DNA from: Ampullaceana balthica
Lineage: Eukaryota > Mollusca > Gastropoda > Lymnaeidae
Assembly: GCA_944989445.1 (NCBI GenBank)
Contig: CALYLW010001394.1
Span: 243,232-307,231 of the forward strand
DNA: 64,000 nucleotides
Direction: 5' to 3'
Positions 27,314-37,145 of the stretch are shown here, one piece after another; within the stretch, counting starts at the first letter, position 1, and every line of letters begins with the position of its first letter. Under the pieces are notes generated by a model that was given only the letters and a program-made list of their open reading frames with translations, was not told the DNA's origin and searched no databases. A program made the translations under genes and the position numbers.

Positions 27314-27563
27314 TCTTTAATATGATAAAAGCCAAAGTCAACCCGTAACGCTGAGGGACATAGTACAACAGTCCATAGCAGTTTAAAAAATAAAGGTATC
27401 ATTTTGGTTTCGAGAATAACAGAGCGTGTGGTGTTTCTCGCCGTAAGATAGTATATGACGTCAATTACCCAAACAATTATACAAAAATTTGTGTACATTT
27501 CAGGAAGTTTAATATTTCGTATTTATCAAACAAGGATAAGTAACTGGGGCTTTTGAAAAAAGT
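27314..27563 (+). mobile_element. Helitron-like element B, 3' truncated
   Basis: Begins TCTTTAATATGATAAAAGCC immediately after the CTAG of element A, with no base between. It matches element C closely for about 165 bp (TAACGCTGAGGGACATAGTA, TATGACGTCAATTACCCAAA), then one copy of the 3' subterminal unit. It fades out at about 27,563 without the GC hairpin or CTAG, so the 3' end is missing or decayed. Confidence 0.7.
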
Positions 27564-27845
27564 TAGTTTCAAATTTTAGTTTCAAAGTGTTGTCCTGCAC
27601 TGCTTATTGTTTGGGTTATATAAAGTACCCAAAGAATCTTTTGGGGATTTTCGAATATATTAATAGGCACTTTTAGTTATTTTCTAATGCACTTCTAGAC
27701 ACTGTAGGGGGTTTCTAATGAACCTCTATATGGTAACTGTTGGTGATTTTGTAAAACACCACTTGGCACTGTTAGTTATTTTGTAATGTACCACTAGGCA
27801 CTGTTAGTTATTTTGTAATGTACCACTTGGCACTGTTCTAAATTT
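27564..27845 (+). repeat. Degenerate edge of the 34-bp satellite
   Basis: Words such as GGCACTTTTAGTTATTTT, CACTTCTAGACACTG and CACCACTTGGCACTGTTAG become steadily more like the satellite unit from left to right. This is a decayed array margin. Confidence 0.8.
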
Positions 27846-29682
27846 TCAAATGTACCACTAAGCAATGGGTACTTAATGTTCAAATGTACCACTAGGCACT
27901 GAGTACTAAATGTTCAAATGTACCACTAGGCACTGAGTACTAAATGTTCAAATGTACCACTAGGCACTGAGTACTAAATGTTTAAATGTACCACTAGGCA
28001 CTGAGTACTAAATGTTCAAATGTACCACTAGGCACAGAGTACTAAATGTTCAAATGTACCGCTAGGCACTGAGTACTAAATGTTCAAATGTACCACTAGG
28101 CACTGAGTACTAAATGTTTAAATGTACCACTAGGCACTGAGTACTAAATGTTCAAATGTACCACTAGGCACTGAGTACTAAATGTTCAAATGTACCACTA
28201 GGCACTGAGTACTAAATGTTCCAAATGTACCACTAGGCACTGAGTACTAAATGTTCAAATGTACCACTAGGCACTGAGTACTAAATGTTCAAATGTACCA
28301 CTAGGCACTGAGTACTAAATGTTCAAATGTACCACTAGGCACTGAGTACTAAATGTTCAAATGTACCACTAGGCACTGAGTACTAAATGTTCAAATGTAC
28401 CACTAGGCACTGAGTACTAAATGTTCAAATGTACCACTAGGCACTGAGTACTAAATGTTCAAATGTACCACTAGGCACTGAGTACTAAATGTTCAAATGT
28501 ACCACTAGGCACTGAGTACTAAATGTTCAAATGTACCACTAGGCACTGAGTACTAAATGTTCAAATGTACCACTAGGCACTGAGTACTAAATGTTCAAAT
28601 GTACCACTAGGCACTGAGTACTAAATGTTCAAATGTACCACTAGGCACAGAGTACTAAATGTTCAAATGTACCACTAGGCACTGAGTACTAAATGTTCAA
28701 ATGTACCACTAGGCACTGAGTACTAAATGTTCAAATGTACCACTAGGCACTGAGTACTAAATGTTCAAATGTACCACTAGGCACTGAGTACTAAATGTTC
28801 AAATGTACCACTAGGCACTGAGTACTAAATGTTCAAATGTACCACTAGGCACTGAGTACTAAATGTTCAAATGTACCACTAGGCACTGAGTACTAAATGT
28901 TCAAATGTACCACTAGGCACTGAGTACTAAATGTTCAAATGTACCACTAGGCACAGAGTACTAAATGTTCAAATGTACCACTAGGCACTGAGTACTAAAT
29001 GTTCAAATGTACCACTAGGCACTGAGTACTAAATGTTCAAATGTACCACTAGGCACTGAGTACTAAATGTTCAAATGTACCACTAGGCACTGAGTACTAA
29101 ATGTTCAAATGTACCACTAGGCACTGAGTACTAAATGTTCAAATGTACCACTAGGCACTGAGTACTAAATGTTCAAATGTACCACTAGGCACAGAGTACT
29201 AAATGTTCAAATGTACCACTAGGCACTGAGTACTAAATGTTCAAATGTACCACTAGGCACTGAGTACTAAATGTTCAAATGTACCACTAGGCACTGAGTA
29301 CTAAATGTTCAAATGTACCACTAGGCACTGAGTACTAAATGTTCAAATGTACCACTAGGCACTGAGTACTAAATGTTCAAATGTACCACTAGGCACTGAG
29401 TACTAAATGTTTAAATGTACCACTAGGCACTGAGTACTAAATGTTCAAATGTACCACTAGGCACTGAGTACTAAATGTTTAAATGTACCACTAGGCACTG
29501 AGTACTAAATGTTTAAATGTACCACTAGGCACTGAGTACTAAATGTTTAAATGTACCACTAGGCACTGAGTACTAAATGTTCAAATGTACCACTAGGCAC
29601 TGAGTACTAAATGTTTAAATGTACCACTAGGCACTGAGTACTAAATGTTCAAATGTACCACTAGGCACTGAGTACTAAATGA
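27846..29682 (+). repeat. 34-bp satellite array, about 54 copies
   Basis: Head-to-tail 34-bp unit containing AAATGTACCACTAGGCACTG then AGTACTAAATGTTC. Copies are almost identical. Recurrent variants are CACAGAG for CACTGAG (28,031, 28,644, 28,950, 29,188), TTAAATG for TCAAATG (clustered at 29,409-29,620) and one single-base insertion near 28,221 that makes a 35-bp unit. Unlike the other minisatellites it makes no long open frame, because the unit contains in-frame stops. Confidence 0.97.
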
Positions 29683-30201
29683 CATTTTCTTGCGTATCGT
29701 TCGCGACTGCTTGTGATTATCGTTTTATTTTTAAAATAAAGCTCAAATTTATTGTTTTCATTGCACAATTTGTTTGTGTATTTTTGTATTTTGTGATTTT
29801 CTTACGTGGCATTGGGCATCGTTGGGGCATTTATCACGTGACACAAAACAGTCTTTTTGGACTTTCTTACAGTCTTTAGCACTGGCCACTGATAGCGATC
29901 GTCTGCTGAGCAGTGGTTGGTCATCAGCGTTGTAATGTTTGGGCAGTTGGGCCTTGCCACAGAAATGGGAATTTAAGACGCGCTCTGGCCACAACCCTGT
30001 CCACATTCAGTCCAGTGGGGGACCATCGAGAAAGGCTAGTCCGATGGACTGATCGCACGTACGTCACAGTTTGATAAGCTGACCGCTGAGACGTGCGAGA
30101 GAGAGCCAGGCCTCAGGGGGGGACGACTCTTAAGTGTTATTTTTCCACAGCGCTGTGGACATTCACGTGACGCCTTTCAATTTTCTTGTCCACAGTGGTC
30201 A
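29683..30201. other. Unannotated stretch after the satellite
   Basis: The satellite ends sharply at ACTAAATGACATTT. Nothing recognised in the following ~500 bp. Confidence 0.55.
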
Positions 30202-30600
30202 GTTGGTTACTAGATCGATATGATCGTTACTACATTGGTATAATGGTTACTGGATAGATTGGGCTGTTACTACATCGGTAGATTGGTGACTAGATAGATT
30301 GGGATGTTACTACAATGGTATAATTGTTACTGGATAGATTGGCCTGTTACTACAATGGTAGATTGGTTACTAGATAGATTGGGCTATTACTACATTGTTA
30401 GGTTGGTTACTAGATAGATTGGGCTGTTACTACATTGGTAGTTTGGTTACTAGATAGATTGGGCTGTTACTACAATGGTAGATCAGTTACTAGATAGATT
30501 GGGCTGTTACTACATTGGTAGGTTTTGTTACTATATAGATTGGGCTGTTACTACATTGGTAGATTGGTTACTAGATTGATAGGTTGTTAACTACATTCAT
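30202..30600. repeat. 40-bp minisatellite of two related half-units
   Basis: About ten units of 40 bp made from two similar 20-bp halves, one with GTTACTACATTGGTAGATT and the other with GGTTACTAGATAGATTGGGC. Degenerate half-units (GGTTGGTTTCTATATTGG) continue to about 30,840 after a T-rich interruption at 30,608-30,650. Confidence 0.88.
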
Positions 30601-31995
30601 AGGAACATTTTTTTATTATTATTATATTTTTTTTTGTTGCATTTTTTTCTTACTTCTTTGGTAGGTTGGTTTCTATATTGGTGGGTTTGTCACTAAATGT
30701 GTAGGTTCGTGACAAGATTGTTAGATTGATTGTTGAATTTGGTTTGTTGGTTAATACATTGCATTGCTAGGTAGGTGACTAGATTTTTAGATCGATTACT
30801 GCATTGGTTTACTGACTGTTTGGTACATTGTTGGATTGGTTACCTGATGAAGGGCATCCTTAATAATGGAGAAAGAACAATGAGGCGTTTCATTATTTTA
30901 TGAAAGAATCGACTGGAGAAAGTAAACAAACAAAAAACTCAACCTACTGTCTCCTGTGACGGGGACCCGGTCGTCTGCTTGCCTCGTTCCCCTGCAAGCA
31001 CCGCTGGCTATGATATTGGCAAAATCCATTTTGTGGGAAAGGTTCTGGGAGTAAGACATGTCGACCACCACACAGATGTCTCTACTTGACGTCACGTTAC
31101 ATCATGAATAAATCTGGGCCCGTGCGGTGCCCGAACGACTTGGGCACACGGTGAAATCCAAGAGCCCCGGGGGTCGGGCCGTTACCGCATGACCACGAAG
31201 ACGTCCGTTAATTTAATAAACAAACGCTGCCATCCTATCGGCCGGCACAGGTATTAATATTTCAGAACACAGCATCGTTGAGAAGGTTTAGTCTTGTCAG
31301 TCCTGGCAAGTTAACCCTTAAAATAACGCGATAGTAGCCGCTCACGTTTTAACTTGCATTCTCACAAGGAATAACTCACCGTCCGGCCTTACAACAAGTT
31401 CTGTCATTTCATTTCTGAAGTCAGAAACACATTTACAACTACGGAAACTCATGATTAACAAGCGGTTGGATACACCAAAGACACACTACCATCAAGGGAA
31501 TAATTCTGCATGTATGGTCAGACCTTATAGTTTGGACGCTTGTCCTGGTAAAGTGCACACGCCTATACATGAGACCAGCCAGACGAGAACGGCTCCAAGC
31601 AACGACACAAAACGATAACCGCGAGGGAGTATTCTCCCGTCTGCAGGAATTGAGCCATAAATCAGCTTGGGTAATGATCTTTATATCTCCTCTATCTCAT
31701 CTCTTTAACTTTTTTCAACCCCCGCTCTGTGAACGACTTTGTCTCAACGATCTTCCAACAACACAACTCCCGTATAAATAGTGTACACGAAGTAGATGTG
31801 ACAACGCTAATTCTCTGTGTGCAGCAATGATGTCGTACATTTACAACTGAATAGGGTGTTTGAGGTTTTGTTTCAATGAAATCTTTATTTAGAAAACGGT
31901 ACGTCAGACTTGTTTCAAAAAGAAGTTTGCGTGCATTGATGTTTAACTGTCTGGCGTAATTTAGCTTGAAAATGAACCCAACATTTATCTGCTGT
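30601..31995. other. Unannotated stretch
   Basis: Decaying outliers of the 40-bp repeat to 30,840, then ordinary sequence, with GC-rich sequence at 31,105-31,200. Short frames at 30,898-31,095 (minus) and 31,569-31,781 (plus) have no recognisable content. Confidence 0.5.
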
Positions 31996-32170
31996 GTAAC
32001 AATGGTCGACTCGGCTGTCGCACCGGGAGTCACGAGCTCGAGTCTCGGTTAAGGCTGGGTCCCGTTCTCGAGGCTTTGCGCGTCCCTGGGTCCACCCAGC
32101 TTGGAATGGGTGGGTACCCGACATCAGTTGGGAAGTAAAGGCGGCTGGGCCTTGTGCTAGCCACACAATC
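31996..32170 (+). mobile_element. tRNA-derived SINE, 3' truncated
   Basis: The 5' part resembles a tRNA promoter region: an A-box-like TGGTCGACTCGG at 32,003-32,014 and a B-box-like AGCTCGAGTCTCGG at 32,035-32,048, about 33 bp apart. It is followed by a conserved-looking central segment with TGGGTCCACCCAGC, TGGGTACCCGACATCAGTTG, AAGTAAAGGCGGCTGGGC and TTGTGCTAGCCACA. I recognise this order from molluscan tRNA-SINEs but cannot name the family with certainty. The sequence then breaks into a C-run and T-run (32,172-32,193). Confidence 0.65.
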
Positions 32171-32593
32171 TCCCCCCCCCCACCTTTTTTTTTCGTATGC
32201 TGTAGTTCACTTTCCCGATAGGCCAGCATTGTCTTAAAGGGGAGTTTTACTACTTTATTTGATTACGCTACAACTCTACTTAATTAGAACTCCCTTCATT
32301 TTACTAAAAACGCCCTTCACGCCATCTTTTGGCGTGACATCCATTTTGACAGGCCTTCGTTAATAATTAAAAAGATTTTAAAAGTTAAAACATGAATAAC
32401 GTTACAAAGTTTTTCCTTCAAATGTGAGCGAAGTTTCAATGACCTTTGTTCACAAGACATCTAATGGCCGAGAAAGGTCTGTTTGATTATTCTACTTTTA
32501 TTACTATCTCTCCGATCATACAGTGCAATGTTTAAATCTCTCCCTTTCACTCGGTTTATTAAAAAAATATTAACGCTCCAACATCCAATATCC
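32171..32593. other. Unannotated stretch
   Basis: C-run and T-run immediately after the SINE, then AT-rich sequence. No feature recognised. Confidence 0.5.
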
Positions 32594-32601
32594 ATATCTT
32601 C

Positions 32602-33398
32602 GAGGGCTGCGGAAATTAACGATTAATTTCTCAAATAATCGCTAAAAAAATTTTAAGATTAAATATTTTTTTTACAATTAATCGACCTACCACTTATAAA
32701 TGTAATGGAAGTCAAAAAGTAAAATATTTCGGCCGATAAATATACACGAACATTTTGGTTTTAAACTAATGACTGACGAGAGTGTTCTAAATGTTGACGA
32801 AGGTTATCGTGTCCATTGAGAGAAATCGTTTGCCTACCATGCAATGTTCCCTCTACTAAGTCTAAACTTCGTTGGTCCATGTGCAAAGTTAAAAAAAACA
32901 ACAACCCGTGTGCAAGGTTGCACAACGTCCATTTTTTTGTGCAATATTTTACTAAATTTGCTGCGCGGTGATTTTAAACTCCTACGTGGCGTCCGTCAAA
33001 TATCAGCGCAGCTACCATGGTTCTAACATTTCGCTTACATATCACCTGCAAACCAAACATCCACTATAGTATCAGAAACTTCAGCTGAGACAATCTAAAG
33101 CTATGTGAGCGATTGTTTAGCTCGGCTGGTTATATTGTCAATTAGACCTGCCCAATCCCGTATGTCATCACAAATATTGTTAACGCTGACACACTTGTCT
33201 TTTTGCGTAGTTGGTTAAAAGATGAGATATAAAGGAGACACTCCAGTGTTATGTAGATTTTCAACAAGAACGTCTAATAAGTGTTACTTATGACGTCATA
33301 ATTTTAATTTTTGGCTTTAATCGAAATCAACGATTAATTAATCGTTAATTTTTTTCAAAAGTTAACGATTAAATTTAAATTAATCGTTAACAGCCCTA
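32602..33398. mobile_element. TAGGGCTG hAT element, copy 1, with nested MITE
   Basis: Opens GAGGGCTGCGGAAATTAACG and closes AATCGTTAACAGCCCTA; inverse-complemented, the end reads TAGGGCTGTTAACGATTAAT. Flanks ATATCTTC (32,594-32,601) and ATATCTTG (33,399-33,406) match 7/8, consistent with a hAT TSD. Subterminal CGATTAAT/ATTAATCG words recur, and TGACGTCATAA plus GGCTTTAATCGAAAT near the 3' end are shared with the copy at 46,326. The interior contains a second element (32,842-33,011) and no transposase frame. Confidence 0.85.
32842..33011. mobile_element. CAATGTTCCC hAT MITE, copy 2, nested
   Basis: Begins CAATGTTCCCTCTAC and shares CGTTGGTCCATGTGCAAAG, GCAATATTTTACTAAATTTG and CTGCGCGGTGATT with copy 1 at 21,301. 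It is flanked by a perfect 8-bp repeat CTACCATG (32,834-32,841 and 33,012-33,019). Relative to copy 1 the last ~18 bp, including the GAACAT end, are absent inside the TSD, so either the 3' end is atypical or the match is fortuitous. It lies inside the larger hAT element and so inserted later. Confidence 0.72.
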
Positions 33399-33463
33399 AT
33401 ATCTTGATATCCGCCCAGTTGATGCCCGCCCTAATATCTTGATATCCGCCCAGTTAATGCCCG
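33394..33463. repeat. Two-copy 35-bp tandem duplication
   Basis: CCCTAATATCTTGATATCCG plus the following 15 bp occurs twice, differing at one base (GTTGATG versus GTTAATG). The unit includes the last five bases of the adjacent hAT element and its TSD, so it arose after that insertion. Confidence 0.85.
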
Positions 33464-34111
33464 CTGAAGTTAATAATTCACGTCTAAATGCTAAAGGACA
33501 GAGACGTGCACAGGAAATGACACGGAGGGGGAAACAAAAAAAAACACAAACATTTAAGGGAGAATACGGCTACTTGAAAAAAAATATCTAGATAAAACTT
33601 GATTGTCTTTCTTCGACACATCTGACCGACATGACGTTTTTTCACTAGTGGTCATTGTCAATTGTCACCATGGGCCACGCACAATACTGAAAATGAGTAT
33701 GAGGGGGGACAGTTATTTAAAGCATACCTCCTCTGGTCATAACCAACATTTTTCATAAACGTTACATTTAAACAAACAACAAACTAATAATTAACAAACA
33801 GCATAAATCTTGTGTCTAGAGAATCGATACTAATTCATTTACAACGATGACAGATCAGGTTTTTTTTTAAAAAGATTTTTCTTTTTTTTAACCGTTTATC
33901 TCATAGAATTAAACGATTACTTTATGTGAAGTAAAAAAAAATGCAACATTATATTTTAGATTAATTTCTTTTTCGTGACAAGATAATACATCCCGGATTA
34001 TCGTCATGTTTTGGGTAAATTTGTCCAACGTCATTTTTAAGTGTCCTTCAAAAACACTAACAAGCACACTTTCCTGACACATACCACATGACTGTCTGTG
34101 TGAGGGGAGAA
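33464..34111. other. Unannotated AT-rich stretch
   Basis: Short T-rich and A-rich tracts near 33,533-33,545 and 33,860-33,890. No gene recognised. Confidence 0.55.
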
Positions 34112-34682
34112 ATGTCTGGGTGTGGGGAAACATTTCCGGGTGTGGGGAAACATGTCTGGGTGTGGGGGAAACATGTCTGGGTGTGGGGAAAACATGTCTG
34201 GGTGTGGGGGAAACATGTCTGGGTGTAGGGAAACGTGTCTGGGTGTGGGGGAAAATGTGTGGGGGAAACATGTCTGGGTGTGGGGGAAACATGTCTGGGT
34301 GTGGGGGAAACATGTCTGGGTGTGGGGGAAACATGTCTGGGTGTGGGGAAACATGTCTGGGTGTGGGGGAAAATGTGTGGGGGAAACATGTCTGGGTGTG
34401 GGGGAAACATGTCTGGGTGTGGGGGAAACATGTCTGGGTGTGGGGAAACATGTCTGGGTGTGGGGGAAACATGTCTGGGTGTGGGGGAAACATGTCTGGG
34501 TGTGGGGGAAACATGTCTGGGTGTGGGGGAAACATGTCTGGGTGTGGGGGAAACATGTCTGGTTGTGGGGAAACATGTCTGGGTGTGGGGGAAACATGTC
34601 TGGGTGTGGGGGAAACATGTCTGGGTGTGGGGAAACATGTCTGGGTGTGGGGGAAAATGTGTGGGGGAAACATTCCTGGGTA
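34112..34682 (+). repeat. 22-bp G-rich minisatellite
   Basis: About 26 units of 21-22 bp, TGTCTGGGTGTGGGGGAAACA, with shorter units where the G-run is 4 not 5 and two units lacking CATGTCTG (near 34,252 and 34,371). Three plus-strand and three minus-strand frames stay open across it (minus: Phe-Pro-His-Thr-Gln-Thr-Cys or Pro-Arg-His-Val-Ser repeats), including a 361-codon minus frame at 34,037-35,122. I read these as repeat shadows. G-runs on one strand make G-quadruplex formation plausible. Confidence 0.93.
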
Positions 34683-35596
34683 TCTGAATATCGAAAAATG
34701 TATCTTTCACGAAACATTTCGTGTGTAAGTGGGGTAAAGATGTTATTGTGTGGCGAATTGTCGTCGGGAAAGGTCTCAGGAGTATTGGGAAATATGTGTG
34801 TGTGTGTGTGTGTTTGTGTGTGATAGAGTGAGTGTGTGTGTTTACAAGTGTGTGTAAGTGGGTGCGGCAAAATAAGTCTATTTTCGGGGAACTCTTTAAT
34901 TCCCATGTGACCAAATATACAAGGTAATGGCAGGAGTAACAAGGCGTTGTGGCGGGGTGTGTGTGTGTTAAATGTTTCTTTAGTCCATAGGCATACTTTT
35001 ACCATTAAACTTCGTTGTATAAGAGTCTTCCGGTTACAGTTCTGGAAGACTACCCCCCCAATTCTTCTGTCTCCATCAATGGGCAAACGTAAATTTGTTG
35101 TGTAAAACACTCGTCCCCTCACACTCTATGCCTCTCTTAGACTAATAGCTTCACGTCGTGATTGACGAAAAAAAAAGGGGGGGGGGAATAATAAAAGTAA
35201 ATAAATTGAGCCGGATTTATCTATAAATAGCTGTGACAGGCCGTCACGTGACAGCGTATTTATTGTCATCACCAGCACGCACACGTTCAGTTAAAGGCCG
35301 TCTGTTTACGTCAATGAACTTCATCATGTGAAATGTCATACGATGGAAAGTCAGTGGATCTCATCGTTCTTTTAAAAAGACCATTATTGGGTCGTTGGGG
35401 CCCAAGGTGAGAAGCAAAACTGCCGCGACCCCCCCCCACCCCCCCCTCCCCCGAAACACACATTATTGTCTTCTGGCGCGGCGACGCCCTGTGGCTACAG
35501 TTGTGACGTCACTTTCAGGTGGGTACGGATTAGTATTTGGGCATATTAGCCAGTCAGATGGTGGACCATCGCCGAATAGACGCACTTGTCATGAAC
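34683..35596. other. Unannotated stretch with GT microsatellite
   Basis: GT-rich microsatellite at 34,795-34,856, a G-run at 35,177-35,186 and a C-run at 35,430-35,452. No gene recognised. Confidence 0.55.
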
Positions 35597-35986
35597 AGTC
35601 CAAGCGGCTGTCTCAACCACACTAGAACAGGCCAAGCGGCTATCTCACACACCCTAGAATAGATTAAGCGGCTATCTCACAGATACAAGGATAGAATAGG
35701 TGGCTATATCATAAACACCTGGACACACCAGAAAGCTATCTGTCTCACAGATACTAGGATATACTAAGCGAATATCTACCTCATAGATTAAAAGATCTAT
35801 AGATCAGGCGGCTATCTATCTTATCGACACGAAAATCTATAGATCAGGCGGCTATCTATCTTATCGACACAAAAATCTATAGATCAGGCGGCTATATATC
35901 TCATTACACAAAGATCTATAGATCAGGCGGCTATATATCTCATTACACAAAGATCTATAGATCAGGCGGCTATCTCACAGACACTA
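35597..35986. repeat. 37-40 bp minisatellite
   Basis: About ten units with GCGGCTATCTCACAGA; later units carry ATCTATAGATCAGGCGGCTA, which has the palindrome ATCTATAGAT. The left units are more divergent than the right ones. Confidence 0.85.
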
Positions 35987-36630
35987 CCGGTTTAGGATTT
36001 CATCTAGAGCGAATGTAAAGCGCGGACATATTTCAGGTCGTCGAAGCTCAAATTATTATAAATGGGGTGGGACTGAGATAAAGCCTTTAGGTAAATGCAT
36101 GAGCAAAGACGTATTGGGGATATTAACCCATAAACTCCAATAATGACCAATGCCCATATTTAAACATTTCGTAAAAATGCCTTCGTCTGTTCAACAAGGC
36201 GACAAAACAATACGAAATTGATGTGTACAACAATGAAGGCGTTTAGCTTGAACGTATAAATTTGTATGAATGCAACATAACAGGCATTGTTTCATAGACA
36301 CCGGTGGGTTTCGTCTCGTCAGTGTGGGGCCATGGTCTAGATTACGCTATAAGCTGTAATGATATCCGAAGGTCACGTGACGTAATGCTCTGTGACATAA
36401 TGGTGCGAAAGCTACAGCCTCGTGAAGGCTTTAATTAATGCACAAACACGAAAATACAATTGACACAATTTTTGTTCAACGGGCAACAAAATGTGGAAGG
36501 TCTTAAAACTTTCTAGTTCCACCGGCTTTTTTAGAAGACGGGCGTGAGGGGAACGTCAAGTCTTTCATTAATGAAACCTCATTGACATACAGCTGTTAAG
36601 AGTTATGCAGGGATTACATAGGGCTGACGA
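35987..36630. other. Unannotated stretch
   Basis: Ordinary sequence with no recognised gene, RNA or repeat. Confidence 0.5.
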
Positions 36631-36638
36631 TTATAGAT

Positions 36639-36859
36639 CAGGGGCGGCCATACTTGTAGCAACGAGAACCATTTTAAAGTATGTATAAAAAAAATTGCTG
36701 AGAGCCGCATGGCAGCACTATGGGTTATTTATTAAACCTGGCTTGAAAATCTTCCAGTAATCATTGTAACATATCTTTCATAAATTGTACGCGGGCCGCA
36801 ATGTGAACACAGAAGAGCCGCATGCGGCTCGCGAGCGAGCCGCTGTTCGGCCACTTTTG
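36639..36859. mobile_element. CAGGGGCGGCCA hAT-like MITE, diverged
   Basis: Starts CAGGGGCGGCCATAC and ends GTTCGGCCACTTTTG, weakly inverted (about 9/15). Flanks TTATAGAT (36,631-36,638) and ATATCGAT (36,860-36,867) match 6/8. The interior has AGAGCCGCATGCGGCTCGCG with the palindrome GAGCCGCATGCGGCTC, a feature I associate with hAT MITEs that start CAGGGGTGGCCA. An old copy. Confidence 0.6.
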
Positions 36860-36897
36860 ATATCGATCAAAGTCAGGCGAATAAGATTTTCCACAAC

Positions 36898-37145
36898 GGA
36901 AGGCCGCTATGATGATACATGGGACTGACCAATATGAAACAAACAAATACGCTGGACTAATGAAATGGGTCTCACCAATATGATACAAACTATTATGATG
37001 TACATGTGAAATGGTACTGGCCAATGATACTGACCAATAAGATGGGCACATGGGACTGACCAATATGCTACCAACAAATAAAGTAGATATATGGGACTGG
37101 TCAGTATGATACTGACCAATAGGATGGATAACACATGGTACTGAC
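36898..37145. repeat. Degenerate GGGACTGACCAATATGATAC repeat
   Basis: The words GACTGACCAATATG, ATGATAC and CCAATAAGATGG recur at irregular spacing of about 25-50 bp. An eroded minisatellite. Confidence 0.7.

Noticed and set aside
27846..29682. CRISPR array
   Set aside because: Units are contiguous with no spacers, and the context is eukaryotic; it is a satellite.
30845..30875. Hammerhead motif at CTGATGAAGG
   Set aside because: A small hairpin follows, but GAAA does not follow the stem directly.
34037..35122. 361-codon minus frame with Phe-Pro-His-Thr-Gln-Thr-Cys repeats
   Set aside because: Several frames on both strands are open across the same 22-bp repeat; no start or domain outside it.
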